Positions 30,757 to 42,466 of a stretch of 64,000 bases of DNA are shown here, one piece after another. Location of the stretch: positions 16,306,162 to 16,370,161 of the forward strand of contig JAAALK010000287.1 in NCBI GenBank assembly GCA_019279435.1. The letters are read 5' to 3'. Made by a program: the position numbers and the translations under genes. How positions within the stretch are numbered: the stretch's first letter is position 1; every line of letters starts with the position of its first letter. The stretch comes from Zizania palustris. Taxonomy: Eukaryota; Streptophyta; Magnoliopsida; Poales; Poaceae. Under the pieces are notes generated by a model, which was given only the letters and a program-made list of their open reading frames with translations, was not told the origin of the DNA and made no database searches.

Positions 30757-32010
30757 TTGCTTGCCTTTGCAACATCCCAGGGTTTCAAACTCTATCAAAT
30801 GGATGTCAAAAGTGCTTTTCTTAATGGCTTCATAGGCGAAGATGTTTATGTAAAACAACCCCCTGGTTTTGAAAACCCCAAGTACCCACATAAAGTTCTT
30901 AAACTTCATAAGGCTCTTTATGGACTCAAGCAGGCCCCTCGGGCATGGTATGATAGACTTAAGTCTTTTCTGCTTGAGCGAGGGTATTTGATGGGCTCTG
31001 TTGACAAAACTCTGTTTACTCTCAAGCATGGCAAAGATTTCCTCCTAGTGCAGATTTATGTGGATGATATCATCTTTGGTGGCTCTTCTCATGCTTTGGT
31101 TGCCGAGTTTGCAGATACCATGAGCAGGGAATTTGAGATGTCGATGATGGGTGAACTCACCTTTTTCCTTGGTTTGCAAATCAAGCAAAGCAAACAAGGT
31201 ACTTTTGTCCACCAGACGAAGTACACCAAGGACCTGCTCAAGAAATTCGACATGGAAGATGCGAAGCCCCTCGCCACTCCAATGGCTACATCTGTAGCAT
31301 TGGATCTTGACGAAGATGGAGAAGCCGTAGATCAGAAGGAGTTCCGAAGCATGATCGGCTCCCTTCTCTACTTGACTGCCACGAGGCCGGACATACACTT
31401 CGCAGTGTGTTTGTGCGCTCGTTTTCAGGCTTCACCACGAGCTTCGCACCGCCAAGCGGTAAAACGCATTCTAAGGTATCTCAAACATACACTCGAATTT
31501 GGCATATGGTATTCAGCATCTTCTTCTTTATGTCTTCGAGGTTATTCCGATGCGGATTTTGCTGGGTGTAGGATTGATAGGAAGAGTACCTCTGGTACTT
31601 GTCATTTTCTGGGTACATCTCTGGTTTGCTGGTCTTCCCGCAAACAGTCTAGTGTTGCACAATCGACGGCTGAGGCTGAATATGTTGCTGCAGCTAGCTG
31701 TTGCTCTCAGATTTTGTGGATGACTTCCACTTTGCGGGATTTCGGGTTAGAATATAAGAGTGTTCCACTTTTCTGTGATAACACTAGCGCTATTTGTATT
31801 GCCAATAACCCGGTTCAGCATTCTAGAACCAAACACATTGATGTGCGATATCATTTTCTCAGAGATCACAATGAGAAGGGTGATATTGAACTTCAATATG
31901 TTGATACCCAACACCAGCTTGCCGACATTTTCACAAAACCCCTCGATGCTTCTCGATTTGCTTACTTGCGTGGGGCACTTGGTATTTGTCACCCTTACGG
32001 CATTTTGTGA
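30757..32010 (+). pseudogene. pol (RT-RNH): Copia-B RT C-terminal part and RNase H (inverted copy)
   Basis: Pol sequence starts at LLAFATSQGFKLYQ, contains YVDDIIFGG, the RNase H motifs [17 protein letters not shown] and [10 protein letters not shown], and ends ADIFTKPLD...GIL with TGA at 32008-32010. The frame extends upstream through LTR sequence to 30685, giving a chimeric 441-codon frame that lacks the RT N-terminus. RNase H itself is undamaged. Confidence 0.88.
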
Positions 32011-33202
32011 GGGGGAGCAGTTTTAGATGGATGTGCATTTGCTAATTGTGTGTTGAAATTGCATTTACATCTTTTGCACTTATATGCCTGATTATACTCC
32101 ATGACATCATGACAGCTCAGCTCTTTTTAATTTATCTGAAACATTCATGTGCATGATGTTTTCTTTTCAACATCAAATCGTGCTCACTGCTTAGTCTTGA
32201 ATCTAGCATGTTTAGGCAGGACTGCTTTAGCTATCTTTTATCTGCTTGATAGCAAGACACTGTTCATTGGATGCTAAAAATTGCAACTTGAAAAACTGTT
32301 CTATATTTTCATGGATATTCATAAAGTGACAAACAATTGATTCACTTAGTTAAAATCAAAAATTCCATGATTTGCATGCTTCAAGTGAAAAGATCCAGGT
32401 GGGTTTGTTTGTCGCACTACTCTATTCTAGACTGCTTTCCATTGCACATTGGTCTGAACTGGAATAGAGTAGTGTATGCCAAAATCATTGCCTTAAGCTT
32501 CTTATGGCTTTCATGCCTAGGCTTGGCCGGATTGGAAAGTATAAGGTGGACAAACAAATAACCCCTGGCACTAAGAAAAGAACAACAAAATTCAGTGATC
32601 ATCAAGTTTGCTTTTCATGCTCCATTTGAACTGAACTTGTCTGTCTAGAATAGAAATTAACTAGCTTTGCGCAGTCCTTGCTATTACTTGTCTGGTTTCC
32701 TTGACTAAGTGGTGATGTTGTTATTTCAAAAATGATCAAATCACATGCTTCATCATGTTTTTAGAGAATGTTAATTTGAGCTGAGCCCATGATCATTGGT
32801 GTTATTGTTGGCATATTTTTGCTTTATATGTCTAGGCAATTCTGCTCATTTCCAAGCTATGCATCTTTTTCATGCTCCTTGATGCTTGCATTGCCAAAGG
32901 GGGAGAGACTTGCTACGTTCTCTGCCGCAAGGGGGTATAATTTCCAAAGTGGGAGAAAATTTGACATAAAGGGGGAGAAGGTTCTTTGTTGCCAAAGGGG
33001 GAAAAATTAACTCAGGGGGAGTTTTTATCTTGAGATTTGCCAAAGGGGCTTTTACTCTTTTGAGAAAGGGGGAGGAAAATTCTTCTGTCAAGTGACATGA
33101 TTTGGCTCTTTTTCTAAGTTTTTATGGTCACTTGTGTGCTGAAATTTTTCATATTTTCTTGAACTTGAATTTGGTTGTCAATGCACTCATCAAGGGGGAG
33201 AT
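32011..33202 (+). other. Copia-B 3' untranslated region with reiterated polypurine tracts (inverted copy)
   Basis: Non-coding. AAAGGGGGAG-type tracts occur near 32896, 32930, 32969, 32995, 33014, 33065 and finally 33191-33200 directly before the LTR start at 33203. The density of tracts is higher than in copia-A. Confidence 0.85.
32395..32568 (+). promoter_or_regulatory. Predicted structured RNA element in Sirevirus 3' untranslated region (copia-B copy)
   Basis: Outer stem: CCAGG+GGTT (32395-32405) with AACC+CCTGG (32560-32568), extended by TGTTTGTC with GACAAACA. Inner hairpin: CACTACTCTATTCTAG (32415-32430) with CTGGAATAGAGTAGTG (32459-32474), 16 pairs with one G-T, around a 28-nt loop. 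Same architecture as 25844-26022. Confidence 0.62.
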
Positions 33203-33326
33203 TGAGAAACCAAGTGTTGGTTTCGGTGCTAGTGATGAGTGATTGACAGGCCTTTACCCCATGTTTAGAAGGGGTACCTCCGAAGGGGGTTCGGAGGTTG
33301 GACCTCCGAAGGGTGTTCGGAGGTGG
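33203..33326 (+). repeat. Copia-B LTR start, plus orientation
   Basis: TGAGAAACCAAGTGTTGG onward matches the reverse complement of 40332-40209. It follows the final polypurine tract at 33191-33202. It ends at the inversion joint. Confidence 0.88.
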
Positions 33327-35827
33327 CACAAACACACTGCGAAGTGTATGTCCGGCCTCGTGGCAGTCAAGTAGAGAAGGGAGCCGATCATGCTTCGGAA
33401 CTCCTTCTGATCTACGGCTTCTCCATCTTCGTCAAGATCCAATGCTACAGATGTAGCCATTGGAGTGGCGAGGGGCTTCGCATCTGCCATGTCGAATTTC
33501 TTGAGCAGGTCCTTGGTGTACTTCGTCTGGTGGACAAAAGTACCTTGTTTGCTTTGCTTGATTTGCAAACCAAGGAAAAAGGTGAGTTCACCCATCATCG
33601 ACATCTCAAATTCCCTGCTCATGGTATCTGCAAACTCGGCAACCAAAGCATGAGAAGAGCCACCAAAGATGATATCATCCACATAAATCTGCACTAGGAG
33701 GAAATCTTTGCCATGCTTAAGAGTAAACAGAGTTTTGTCAACAGAGCCCATCAAATACCCTCGCTCAAGCAGAAAAGACTTAAGTCTATCATACCATGCC
33801 CGAGGGGCCTGCTTGAGTCCATAAAGAGCCTTATGAAGTTTAAGAACTTTATGTGGGTACTTGGGGTTTTCAAAACCAGGGGGTTGTTTTACATAAACAT
33901 CTTCGCCTATGAAGCCATTAAGAAAAGCACTTTTGACATCCATTTGATAGAGTTTTAAACCCTGGGATGTTGCAAAGGCAAGCAAAATCCTAATGGCCTC
34001 AAGGCGAGCTACATGTCTAGCCTTGTTTCTAACTATAGTCCCATCCTCCCCTTGTTTGTTTTTGAAAATCCATTTTGTTCCAATGAAATGAACATTTGGT
34101 GGAGGATCAACTAATGACCAGACTTGGTTTCTCTCAAAATTTTCAAGCTCTTCATGCATGGCATTGATCCAACTAGAATCAGAAAGTGCATGACTAACAT
34201 CTAAGGGCTCGAAAGAAGCAACAAAAGCTGAATCAATGAAATGAGCATGAGAACGTGTTACCCTTTGATCAAGCTCACCAATGATCTGCTCAGGAGGGTG
34301 CATCCTTTGAACATGATGTGGAGCCTCGCGGCGGGATGCAGTCTCCCCCTCAACTTGTGCGTTGGAGTGGTCCAAGATGACCGATGTTGAGGTAGTCTCT
34401 TCGGGACCTCGTGCCGAAGTAGTCGAAGCGGGGTCGGCTTCGGGGGTCGATGTCGAGGGTGGCAGGGGTTCATCCTCGAATTCTCCGGGATCTTCTTCTT
34501 CAAATATGGTCTGTTCCATGTCGTGTTCATTTGCTTGTTCAAGAGCAGAACTAACAGAGTGGGTTGATTCATCAAAAGTCACATCACATGACTCGATGAC
34601 AGTGTTAGTCTCTAAATTATAAACACGATAAGAATGGCCATGTGTTGTGTAACCCAAAAAGATCCCGTCAGAAGATCGCGACTCAAATTTATCCAAGTTA
34701 CCACGTTTTAGGATAAAGCAGCGACAGCCAAAAACTCGAAGATGAGTAACCTTGGGCTGTCTCCCAAAACGCAGCTCATAAGATGTCAAATTTAAAATTG
34801 AGCGCAAGAATATACAGTTTGAGATGTAACATGAAGTGTTCATGGCCTCAGCCCAGAATTTTCTAGGAGTCCTATGCTCATCAAGCATCGTCCTAGCCAT
34901 CTCAACCAAAGTGCGGTTCTTCCTCTCAACAACACCGTTTTGTTGAGGAACCCGCGGAGCAGAGAATTGATGTTCTATGCCATGCTCCATGCAAAAGTCA
35001 ACAAAGAGACTGTTCTTGAACTCAGTGCCATTATCACTTCGAATGAATTTCAATGCACCAGGGAGTTCAGTAAAAAGTCTCAAAGCCAAGCTCCGAAAGT
35101 GTGAAAACACTTCATCCTTGCTGGCAAGAAAGAAGACCCAAGAGTAGCGAGAGAAATCGTCGACAATAACTAGTACATACCACTTGCCGCCTAAAGAACT
35201 AACCCGAGAAGGACCTACAGTGTCCATGTGGAGAAGTTCTCCGGGCTGTTCAGTCATCACTGTTGTGACTGGCGAATGCGAAGCGGCAATCATTTTTCCA
35301 TGTCGACAAGGAGCGCAAACTAAATTCTTCTCAAACTTGAGCTTGGGCAATCCTCGGATCAGGCCTAGGGCACTCAAACGAGCGAGCAACTCAAAGCTCA
35401 TATGCCCTAGTCTCCTATGCCACTTCCAAAGCTCAGAAGTTGAATGTGCAACAAGACAATGAGAAGAACCAGATGACTCTGAAAAATCAGCTCCAAAAAC
35501 TCTCCCAACTCTAAAGATCTTACACACCACAACGCCATCAGAAGTATCGCGATGGAATCGCACTTCGAAGCCCTCATCAAGCAACTGAGATACAAACAGC
35601 AAATTGTATCCCAGGTTTTCAACCAAAGCAACATCTTTGAGAGTGAAATTCGAGTTAATTCTTACCACACCTTTACCTTTCACTCTACTCCTTCGATTGT
35701 TTCCGAAGGTGATATGTTCCCTTTGCTTGGTTGTGGTGAGGCTGGAGAACCATGCTGCATCTCCGGTCATGTGGCGCGAACAACCGGAGTCCATGATCCA
35801 CGTGCCCTCCAAGCCTCGATCTGTCGC
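33327..35827 (-). pseudogene. pol: Copia-B Pol (protease, integrase, RT), C-terminus lost at inversion joint
   Basis: Protease DSGCSRHMTG, pre-integrase HRRLGHMSF and CAPCRHGK, integrase motifs HMDTVGP, RSDNGTEF and NGVVERKNR, an acidic Ser/Thr-rich linker, then RT with YVDDIIFGG. About 19 codons are deleted in frame near 34005 (NKARHVARLEA), removing the conserved QGF...FAPVARLE stretch of the RT N-terminus. Sequence ends at DIHFAVCLC, where it meets LTR sequence at 33326. It is in the same frame as the second half of gag, separated by TAG 35828-35830. Confidence 0.9.
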
Positions 35828-38286
35828 CTACACATGATAAGAATATCTCGATCGCTCAGTGCTGGGGTGAGTGAAAAAATGACGCGGCATCCAGCACTGA
35901 GTGACACGAGTAGTAGGCACAGTAAAAGTAGACGGTCTACGCACATGAAAATCGAAATGACGCAAAGTGCGAGGTCTACCTACATACTGTGATCGAACAA
36001 CATATCGAGGTCTCCTACTCTGACGAGGTACAAAGCTACTCGCCCGGAGTCTACCACCATATGGAACATGGTGAACACCTCGAGGAGCAAAACCTCTCCG
36101 AGAAGCACGAGGAGCCTCAAAAGCAAGACGATAGTAAAACTCAGACTCATGCATACCTAAAGATGGGTAATGCATGTCCTGGTAACTCATCGCCTGAGAG
36201 CGTCGCTCATCCTTGATGCGACGAAAACATAACCCAACCAAATGACCCACCCGCTGACAATAGGAACAATGAAACACTCTCCTCGGGGCACTCTCATGGA
36301 TCTTAGGAGCAACTCTCACAGGCTCCTTGGGTTTCTGTTGAGTGGTTTTCTTGGGAGGATTTTTCTTGGCAGGAGGAGTGGTTTTCTTTTGAGCTCGGGT
36401 AGGTTTCTTGGCTGGTGGAGTGTCTAACAGAGCTCTTTCTTTCTCTAAGGTAGTGGGAGAGGTAAAAACGGTTTTGTTTTCATTTTCTGAAGGTATCCTC
36501 TCAAAACCCAAACCTAGAGCTAACCCTGCTCTGTCAGCACACATCTTGGTCTTGGCCAAGAGCAAATTCATCCTACCCTTTCCCTCGGTGCATTTGTTAA
36601 CCACGGAAAGAAGGTATTCGTTTTCTGACATGAGGTTCTCAGCTCGCTCTCTAACGGTGCCTAGCTGGTCCTTAAGGGTAATGCATGTGTCACTAACAGG
36701 CTGCACATCCTTAGAACTACCGGCCCTCTCCAATCTAGCCTCTAAATCATGAACATGCTTATCACGTAAATTAATGCTTTCGCGTAATAAAGAACAGTTC
36801 ATGCATTCAATAATATCATGAGGTCTAGAATCCACCTCCAAAAGCTGCTTCTGTGCAGTCTCAAGCTCATATAGAGTTTGAGCATGAACAGAACGCAACT
36901 GAGCAACCTCACCCATGACAGTGGTACAAGAATCACATTCAGCATCATTAACTTTAGACTTAAGCATGGCATAATCAGTAGAAACAGATTCTAGCCTAAG
37001 TCTAAGGTCTTTTCTTTCTCTAGCGGTTGCACAAGCAATCTATCCTGACCAAGAACTACTTCATTCAGCTCATCTAATTTAATTAATAGCTGGTCAGATG
37101 ATAGAGGCACCTCAGATGAGTCAAGCTCATCGCCGCTGTGATTGCTGTCGGCCATGAAGCAAAGGCCGATGAAGTCTCGTCCCTTCTTGTCTTTCTTGTC
37201 CTCCTTCCTTGGGGACTCCTCCTCCTCAGAGCTCGACTCCTCAGTTGAGGAAGTGTCGATGTCGCTGAGAGCAGCAACAAAAGCTCTGGAAGCGGCCTTG
37301 GCTACTTTCTTAGCCATCTTGCCGCGCTTGCCCTTCACAAAGGGTTTCCTCTCCTTGTGGTATTTGGGGCGCTCACTCTCATCTCTCTTCTTGAGCTTGG
37401 GACAATTGGCCTTAATGTGAGAGGTGTTGCCACATTCAAAGCAACCACTAAAACCACTTCTCCTCTGATCCCGTCTCTCATGATGAAAACGGGTGAACCT
37501 TCTGGCAATGAGAGCAAGCTCATCATCATCCAGAGTGTCCACCTGCTCCTTTGTGACAAAGACCAGGGAGGACAAAACAAAACTATCTGCAAGAACACAA
37601 GTACCAGATGTGCTTGGTTCTGCAGCGGTGCCACGGCTAGTGCTAGAAACCAATGCCAATGGCTGTGGCAAAGAGCTTCTGTGCACTGCAAGAGATGCCT
37701 TGGCAATCTCTGTGGACTTCAGCTTGCTGAAGAGCTCATCACAGGTCAATGTGTCATAACCTGCAGACTCCTCAATGCTGGATATCTTCACTTCCCATAT
37801 GCTACGGTCAAGAGCATAGAGAAGCTTGATAGCCCTGTCATGATCATTGTAAGCAAGCATCCCGTTGGACCGCAAGTTACTCACTATAGCATCGAAACGT
37901 GAAAACATGGCATCTATAGATTCACCAGGTGCCTGCACAAACAGCTGATACTGTTGATTGTATGTGCTTTGGCGCCTGGCCTTGATCTGAGTAGAGCCCT
38001 CATGAAAAATAGTGAGAGTGGTCCAAATTTCCCTAGCAGTCCTAAGGTGCTGCACCCTATCGAACTCACTTCTACTCAAACCAATGAACAGTATATTTCT
38101 TGCCTTGGAGTTGGCATTATACTGATCCTTCTATGTTTGAGAGGTGCGAGACTCAGTGATGGAGTATTGTGAATCCACAATCTCCCAAATTGCATTTCCC
38201 TGGCTTAACAAGTAAGCCTCCATGCGCACCTTCCAGTATGCAAAATCTGTCCCATCGAACAGAGGAATTTTACTGCCTCTATCCAT
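35828..38286 (-). pseudogene. gag: Copia-B Sirevirus Gag
   Basis: ATG at 38286 (MDRGSKIPLFDGTDFAYWK) lies just downstream of the primer site. TAG at 38131-38133 interrupts it at codon 52. It continues through the Gag core (IWEVKISSIEES), zinc knuckle CFECGNTSHIKANC, Lys-rich and acidic Ser stretches, then shifts frame around 37020. The second half holds the coiled coil with Cys pairs, a Lys/Pro-rich segment, zinc knuckle CSYCQRVGHLVGLC and an Arg-rich tail, ending TAG 35828-35830. It is clearly diverged from the copia-A/C gag and represents another Sirevirus family. Confidence 0.88.
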
Positions 38287-38336
38287 GTCGCCAACAGATC
38301 ACAAAACCGGTTAAGGTCAACTGGTGATCTTAACCC

Positions 38337-38348
38337 GCTCTGATACCA
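38337..38348 (-). other. Copia-B primer binding site
   Basis: TGGTATCAGAGC on the minus strand, complementary to initiator tRNA-Met, two bases from the LTR. Confidence 0.9.
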
Positions 38349-38350
38349 AT

Positions 38351-40332
38351 TGTTGGACCAGAAACGGCGACCAGAGGGGGGGTGAATGGGAGCTTTTAAA
38401 ATTTCGGGCTAAAAACTAGCCTTCGGTTTTAGTTCTGTCTTCTGCGGAACAGGCTTCGAACACTACCTTCGAAGGTCTGGTTCGGAGGTGCTTTGACAGC
38501 TCCGAACACAGACTTCGCAGGAGCAAAAGTTCGAAGCCAAGAAGACTTCGCTCCACTTACAACCCTCGAAAATCTACTCTGCTAAGTCAGTGCAGGCTCC
38601 GCACACAGGGTGCTTCGAGCAGGCTTCGCACTTCACCCTTCGCAAGAGTGGACACCCCACTGAGGACTTCGACCAAGTACTTGGCAGCAGCAACTGGTGC
38701 TAGGCTTCGTACACGAAGGTCTAAACGCACACTGACATACTTCGCTAGAGTCACAGACACGATAAAAGCACGGGGTTCGATCAGGGCTTCGCTAGTAAGC
38801 AGCGAGGTCTCGCCTCCTGTTACACAGAGCGACAGCACACTGAAAAACACACTTCGCACAAAACACCCTTCGCCTAGACAGGCTTCGGTGCACTACAACT
38901 AGCGAGGTATGTAAAGCGAGCTCAAGCAAAAAGCACACAGAAGCAGGGCTTCGCCGCTTGAACAAGGAACACAATAAAATTGAACTCTGGATGAATACAA
39001 CGAAGTGTGTGGCTAGTACAGGAGCTCAACAGTAAATGCTCAAAGTGTTAAATGTTACCTACCGAGCCCCCATATTTATAGACCACAGTTCACCCAAAGG
39101 AATTGACTACTTTACCCCTAGGGTTTACATTGGTTTTGTCTCTACAGAACTGAGGGGTACAAAAGGTAGTCAACTTTATTGGAGGCTTCTCTGTCATCCT
39201 TTGCAGATGGGACAACGCCTGCTTTTTGCATAGCAGACACTGTCAGACTTGCAGCCTTTGACCTTTCCGAAGCCCCCCTTCGCACGCGAGGGGTGCGGTA
39301 GCTTCGGTGAGAAGCCTTGAGCCAGATGGCCTTCGCTTCACCGAAGTCAGCCTTCGATACATTGACGGTTTTGAGCCGAAGCCGTCAAAGCCCTTAGGCC
39401 TTCACACCAACACCCTCGGAGTGGACCACCACGGCTTCGCAGCTACTCCCAGCTCGAACTCTGCCAGTCCGTGTACCGAAGCCATGCAGGCCGAAGTACC
39501 ACAAGACAACCACACTCCGAAGCCCCACCTTCGGAGTACCACCCTTCGAAGTCCCTCCTTCGTCCAAGGCCTCCGCACGAAGCATTCCATGAGCACTTCG
39601 TCGCAGTGTCTCTCCCCGAGCACACTTCTCGACAAGCCTCACCCGGACCATGCCTTCGATGCGCCTCGACTTCTGAGACCTTCGTCGGGCACCTTCGAGT
39701 GTCTCCCTCTGGAGCACACTTCGAACTCCTTGCCTCCGCAGAGGACTTGATCCATCCAACTCCGAAGTCACTCCATTCGGAGTACCTTCGAAGTGCCTCA
39801 CCTCCGAGGACTTTGTCTCGGAGTACCTTCACCCGGAGCCACACTCCGCACTCTCTGCCTTCACCTGGCGCATCTCGACCCGAGGACCGACCCAGACCCC
39901 TTCGCAGCCACCGTGATGGAGCTCCCCGCTCCCCTGGCATCAAGCCTCCCGCTTGACCCAGGTTCACCTGCTACGAACCTGTCCGTCGCCTCCGAAGTCC
40001 CTGCGCACCACAGACAAGCAGACAAGTGTATCCAGTACTCCGAAGACCTCTCTGGGTTAGCAACCTTCGGTACACACTCCGGTGTACCGCCCAAAATACC
40101 GAGACCTCCGGTACGAACCCAGTCATCATGTACTGTCGGACCCCTCCGACACGCACACTCCGCTGCAACAGCTGCAGCAACCAAACCACCGAACACACTT
40201 CGGTGAAACCACCTCCGAACACCCTTCGGAGGTCCAACCTCCGAACCCCCTTCGGAGGTACCCCTTCGAAATATGGGGTAAAGGCCTGTCAATCACTCAT
40301 CACTAGCACCGAAACCAACACTTGGTTTCTCA
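38351..40332 (-). repeat. Copia-B 5' LTR (1,982 bp)
   Basis: Sense start TGAGAAACC at 40332, sense end GGTCCAACA at 38351. Very rich in CTTCG/CGAAG words. A minus-strand TATAAATA lies at 39073-39080. Open frames seen inside on either strand (39307-40368) follow this word bias and are not taken as genes. Confidence 0.92.
39073..39080 (-). promoter_or_regulatory. LTR TATA box (copia-B)
   Basis: TATAAATA on the minus strand, followed by TGGGGGCTCGG, facing gag. Confidence 0.6.
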
Positions 40333-40837
40333 GGTGTAGAGGAGAAGGAATGCAACAGTTCGCGTGAATCCAGTCACGCCCGAGTAGTACGCTATAGTTA
40401 CCTTGTACGTCGACGACGAAAAATGTTGTTGGTAATGTCTTGTTGCCCACCGTCAACTCCATGGAGAGTACGCCCTTGGCCTCGGAGCTCTCGCCGTTGA
40501 AGCCGTTGAGCATTAGGGTGGTCTTCTTTAGGTCATCTTCATCCCTGCCAAGCTTCTTCAACAACGAGTAAGGCATTAAGTTAACAGTGGCACCACCGTC
40601 GATGAGCATTCAGGAAATCGGCTTTCCATCGATGTGACCTCTGACGTAAAGAGGCTTTAGATGACGAGCTGAGTCCTCGGGCTTCTTGAAGATGGCGTTG
40701 CGTGGACCGAGGTTCAATTGAGCGACCTCGACCTCATCCTGTGGTAGGGCGAACTCGGCAGGCTGCGTGACGATGTTGATGTCCATCACCTGGGGTGTGG
40801 GCCCTTCAGAGATGGGCGAGTAATCGTTGTCGAGCAT
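40333..40837 (-). pseudogene. pol (PR): Gypsy-2 protease
   Basis: LIDGGATVNLMPYSLLKKLG is the retropepsin active-site region in the Tat-type DGG form. LLGRDWIHAN is the C-terminal flap-following motif. TGA at 40610-40612 just before the active site is where related proteases have an Arg codon. The frame runs on into the copia-B insertion point; continuation is at 30591. Confidence 0.85.
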
Positions 40838-40981
40838 CTCGTCGTTGTCGTCGCTCGGACTAGGAGCTGGGTTGATTATCTCAACTGGCTTCTCCCTCCA
40901 TACATGTTTTGTAGTTGGCCGAGGGCGGATTTATTTGAAGATAGCGTTGCGCTCGGCCTCAGCTTTCTTCTCGCGCAGCTC

Positions 40982-42360
40982 TTATTCCCGTAGTCTTTGT
41001 AGGCGTCTCTTATGTGATTTGGACGTGCCTGGAGGGGCCCAAGATGGCTGCGGCTTGGTGCCGGGTGCTACTGTTCGACTTCCATTAATTCTAGACGAAG
41101 TGGTACTGTGCCCTCCGGCCTTGTGCACCTTGTGTTCGGAGGGGGCTTCGCTGCGAACCCTGACAGACGGACATGCCTCGTTCAGCTGACCTAACCAGGC
41201 TTCGGCGCAGAGTTCGGCCGAAGCATGAGACTTACCTCTGTCAAACCTCAGTGACAAAGTCTTCGGGATTGGGACTTCCTGAACCCAACTCTGATGGTGA
41301 TGGCTTCGGACTCCCTGACCTCGGCCTCCACGTGCTCACACCCTTCGCCTTCGCTCTGCATGGTCTGATTCAGAGGCACCATGGACAGTCTATGGATGAT
41401 GCCCCCTCCGCTACGTCTGTTTGCCCCTGCCATCCATAATACTCCGAAGGAAAACAAGGCATAGTGTTAGGTTGCGGAGGGTACCCTGACCCGGACACGT
41501 ACGGAGCCCACGGGATCCCCGCCCAGTCATACGGCGGAGGCATCGGCGTCTCTAGCGGCCTCGCCCACTATGAGCCGAACCCGTTACCCGGAGGGGGGTT
41601 CGGCAGAGTTGATGGTATCTTGGACCACACCAGCGAAGGGTCCTGCCAGACCGGAGATACGTTCGGCCATTGCGGGCCGAAGCCTCCCATCAGAGAAGTC
41701 CAACACGGTGCGGGGTTCAGCCATTGGGGGCCGAAGTTGCTGTATAGGGGGCCCGACCACAGGGGATCAAAGTTGCTGTACGGGGGATTCGACCATTGTG
41801 GCTCGGAGCCACCGTGCGGAGTATCGGGCCACCATGGCCCGAAGCCTTCGTGCGGAGGGTTTGCCTGCTTCGGTCCGAAGCTACCCTCCGAGAGCTCTGG
41901 ACCCTTCGGCTGCTTTAGCTTCTTAGTGTGTGGACCTGCTCCCTTGGCCCTTCTTTGATGCTTGTTCAACAACATGTTATATGTTACCTTCGGCCTCTTG
42001 TGAGCTTTAGCCGAAGGGGTATTAATGTTCTGTTTCCACACTCCTACCTCGGGATTCTTTGGTATGAGCGTGCGAGTGCGTGGCTCCCCAACAATTACAT
42101 CCTTTCCCTTAGCCGACTCAGCCTGTCCTGGCCGAATCAACACATTTTTCTCGCCGAGGTCGTCGACATTGATGGGAAAAGGATCTTTATACAGCTTCAT
42201 CTTCGGATTATTGTCTATCTTCAATCGTCCTTCTTCCATGGACGATTGTATCTGTCGTCAAAAAACATTGTAGTCATTAGTATTATGTGAATGTGAATCA
42301 TGCCACTTACAGTATGGATGCTTCTTTAACTCATTGGCAGTGGAATGACTTGACCCTTAG
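40982..42360 (-). pseudogene. gag: Gypsy-2 gag C-terminus and linker, Trp/Pro-rich repeats
   Basis: A zinc-like motif CKWHDSHSHNTND near 42320, last Cys replaced by Tyr, is followed by RQIQSSMEEGRLKI (a stop precedes it). The block 42239-41568 is open, with a basic patch then repeated FGPQW, PPYSNF and PLW units (about 41940-41590). The remaining 41550-40982 piece is decayed. Frame changes occur at 42240 and 41560. Confidence 0.7.
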
Positions 42361-42466
42361 GTAACCTGAGAAGCTTACTTTTTAAGAGAAAAACAAATAT
42401 TTTATCACATTTAGTTATATCAAACGAGTACTTGACCTCACTAAGCCGATTCTTTGTGGGGGATGG

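Larger units (their letters stand above)
30753..33326 (+). repeat. Inverted segment of copia-B
   Basis: Left joint: LTR sequence ...CGAACACAG passes into RT sequence GTTTTGCTTGCC, with 2-3 bases shared. Right joint: LTR ...GGAGGTGG passes into minus-strand RT CACAAACACACTGCG with at most one shared base. The segment repeats ~0.67 kb of RT in inverse orientation to 33327-33995, with nearly identical predicted protein. Confidence 0.88.
30592..40332 (-). mobile_element. Copia-B: Sirevirus with an internal inverted segment
   Basis: Flanked by GGTGT at 30587-30591 and 40333-40337. Minus-strand order: 5' LTR 40332-38351, primer site 38348-38337, gag 38286-35828, pol 35827-33327. Then a plus-oriented segment (30753-33326) carries the end of pol, the 3' untranslated region, polypurine tracts and the first 124 bp of the LTR, and finally the last 161 bp of the 3' LTR (30752-30592). 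About 0.67 kb of RT is present twice in opposite orientation. Both outer termini are intact. Confidence 0.9.

Noticed and set aside
30753..33326. Independent plus-strand copia insertion
   Set aside because: Neither end is an LTR terminus with a target duplication; both joints fall inside LTR or pol sequence of the same family, so a rearrangement of copia-B is simpler.
39307..40368. Several 100-170 codon frames on both strands in the copia-B LTR
   Set aside because: They overlap each other inside an LTR with strong CTTCG word bias; none shows a domain, and they contain promoter and terminal sequences.
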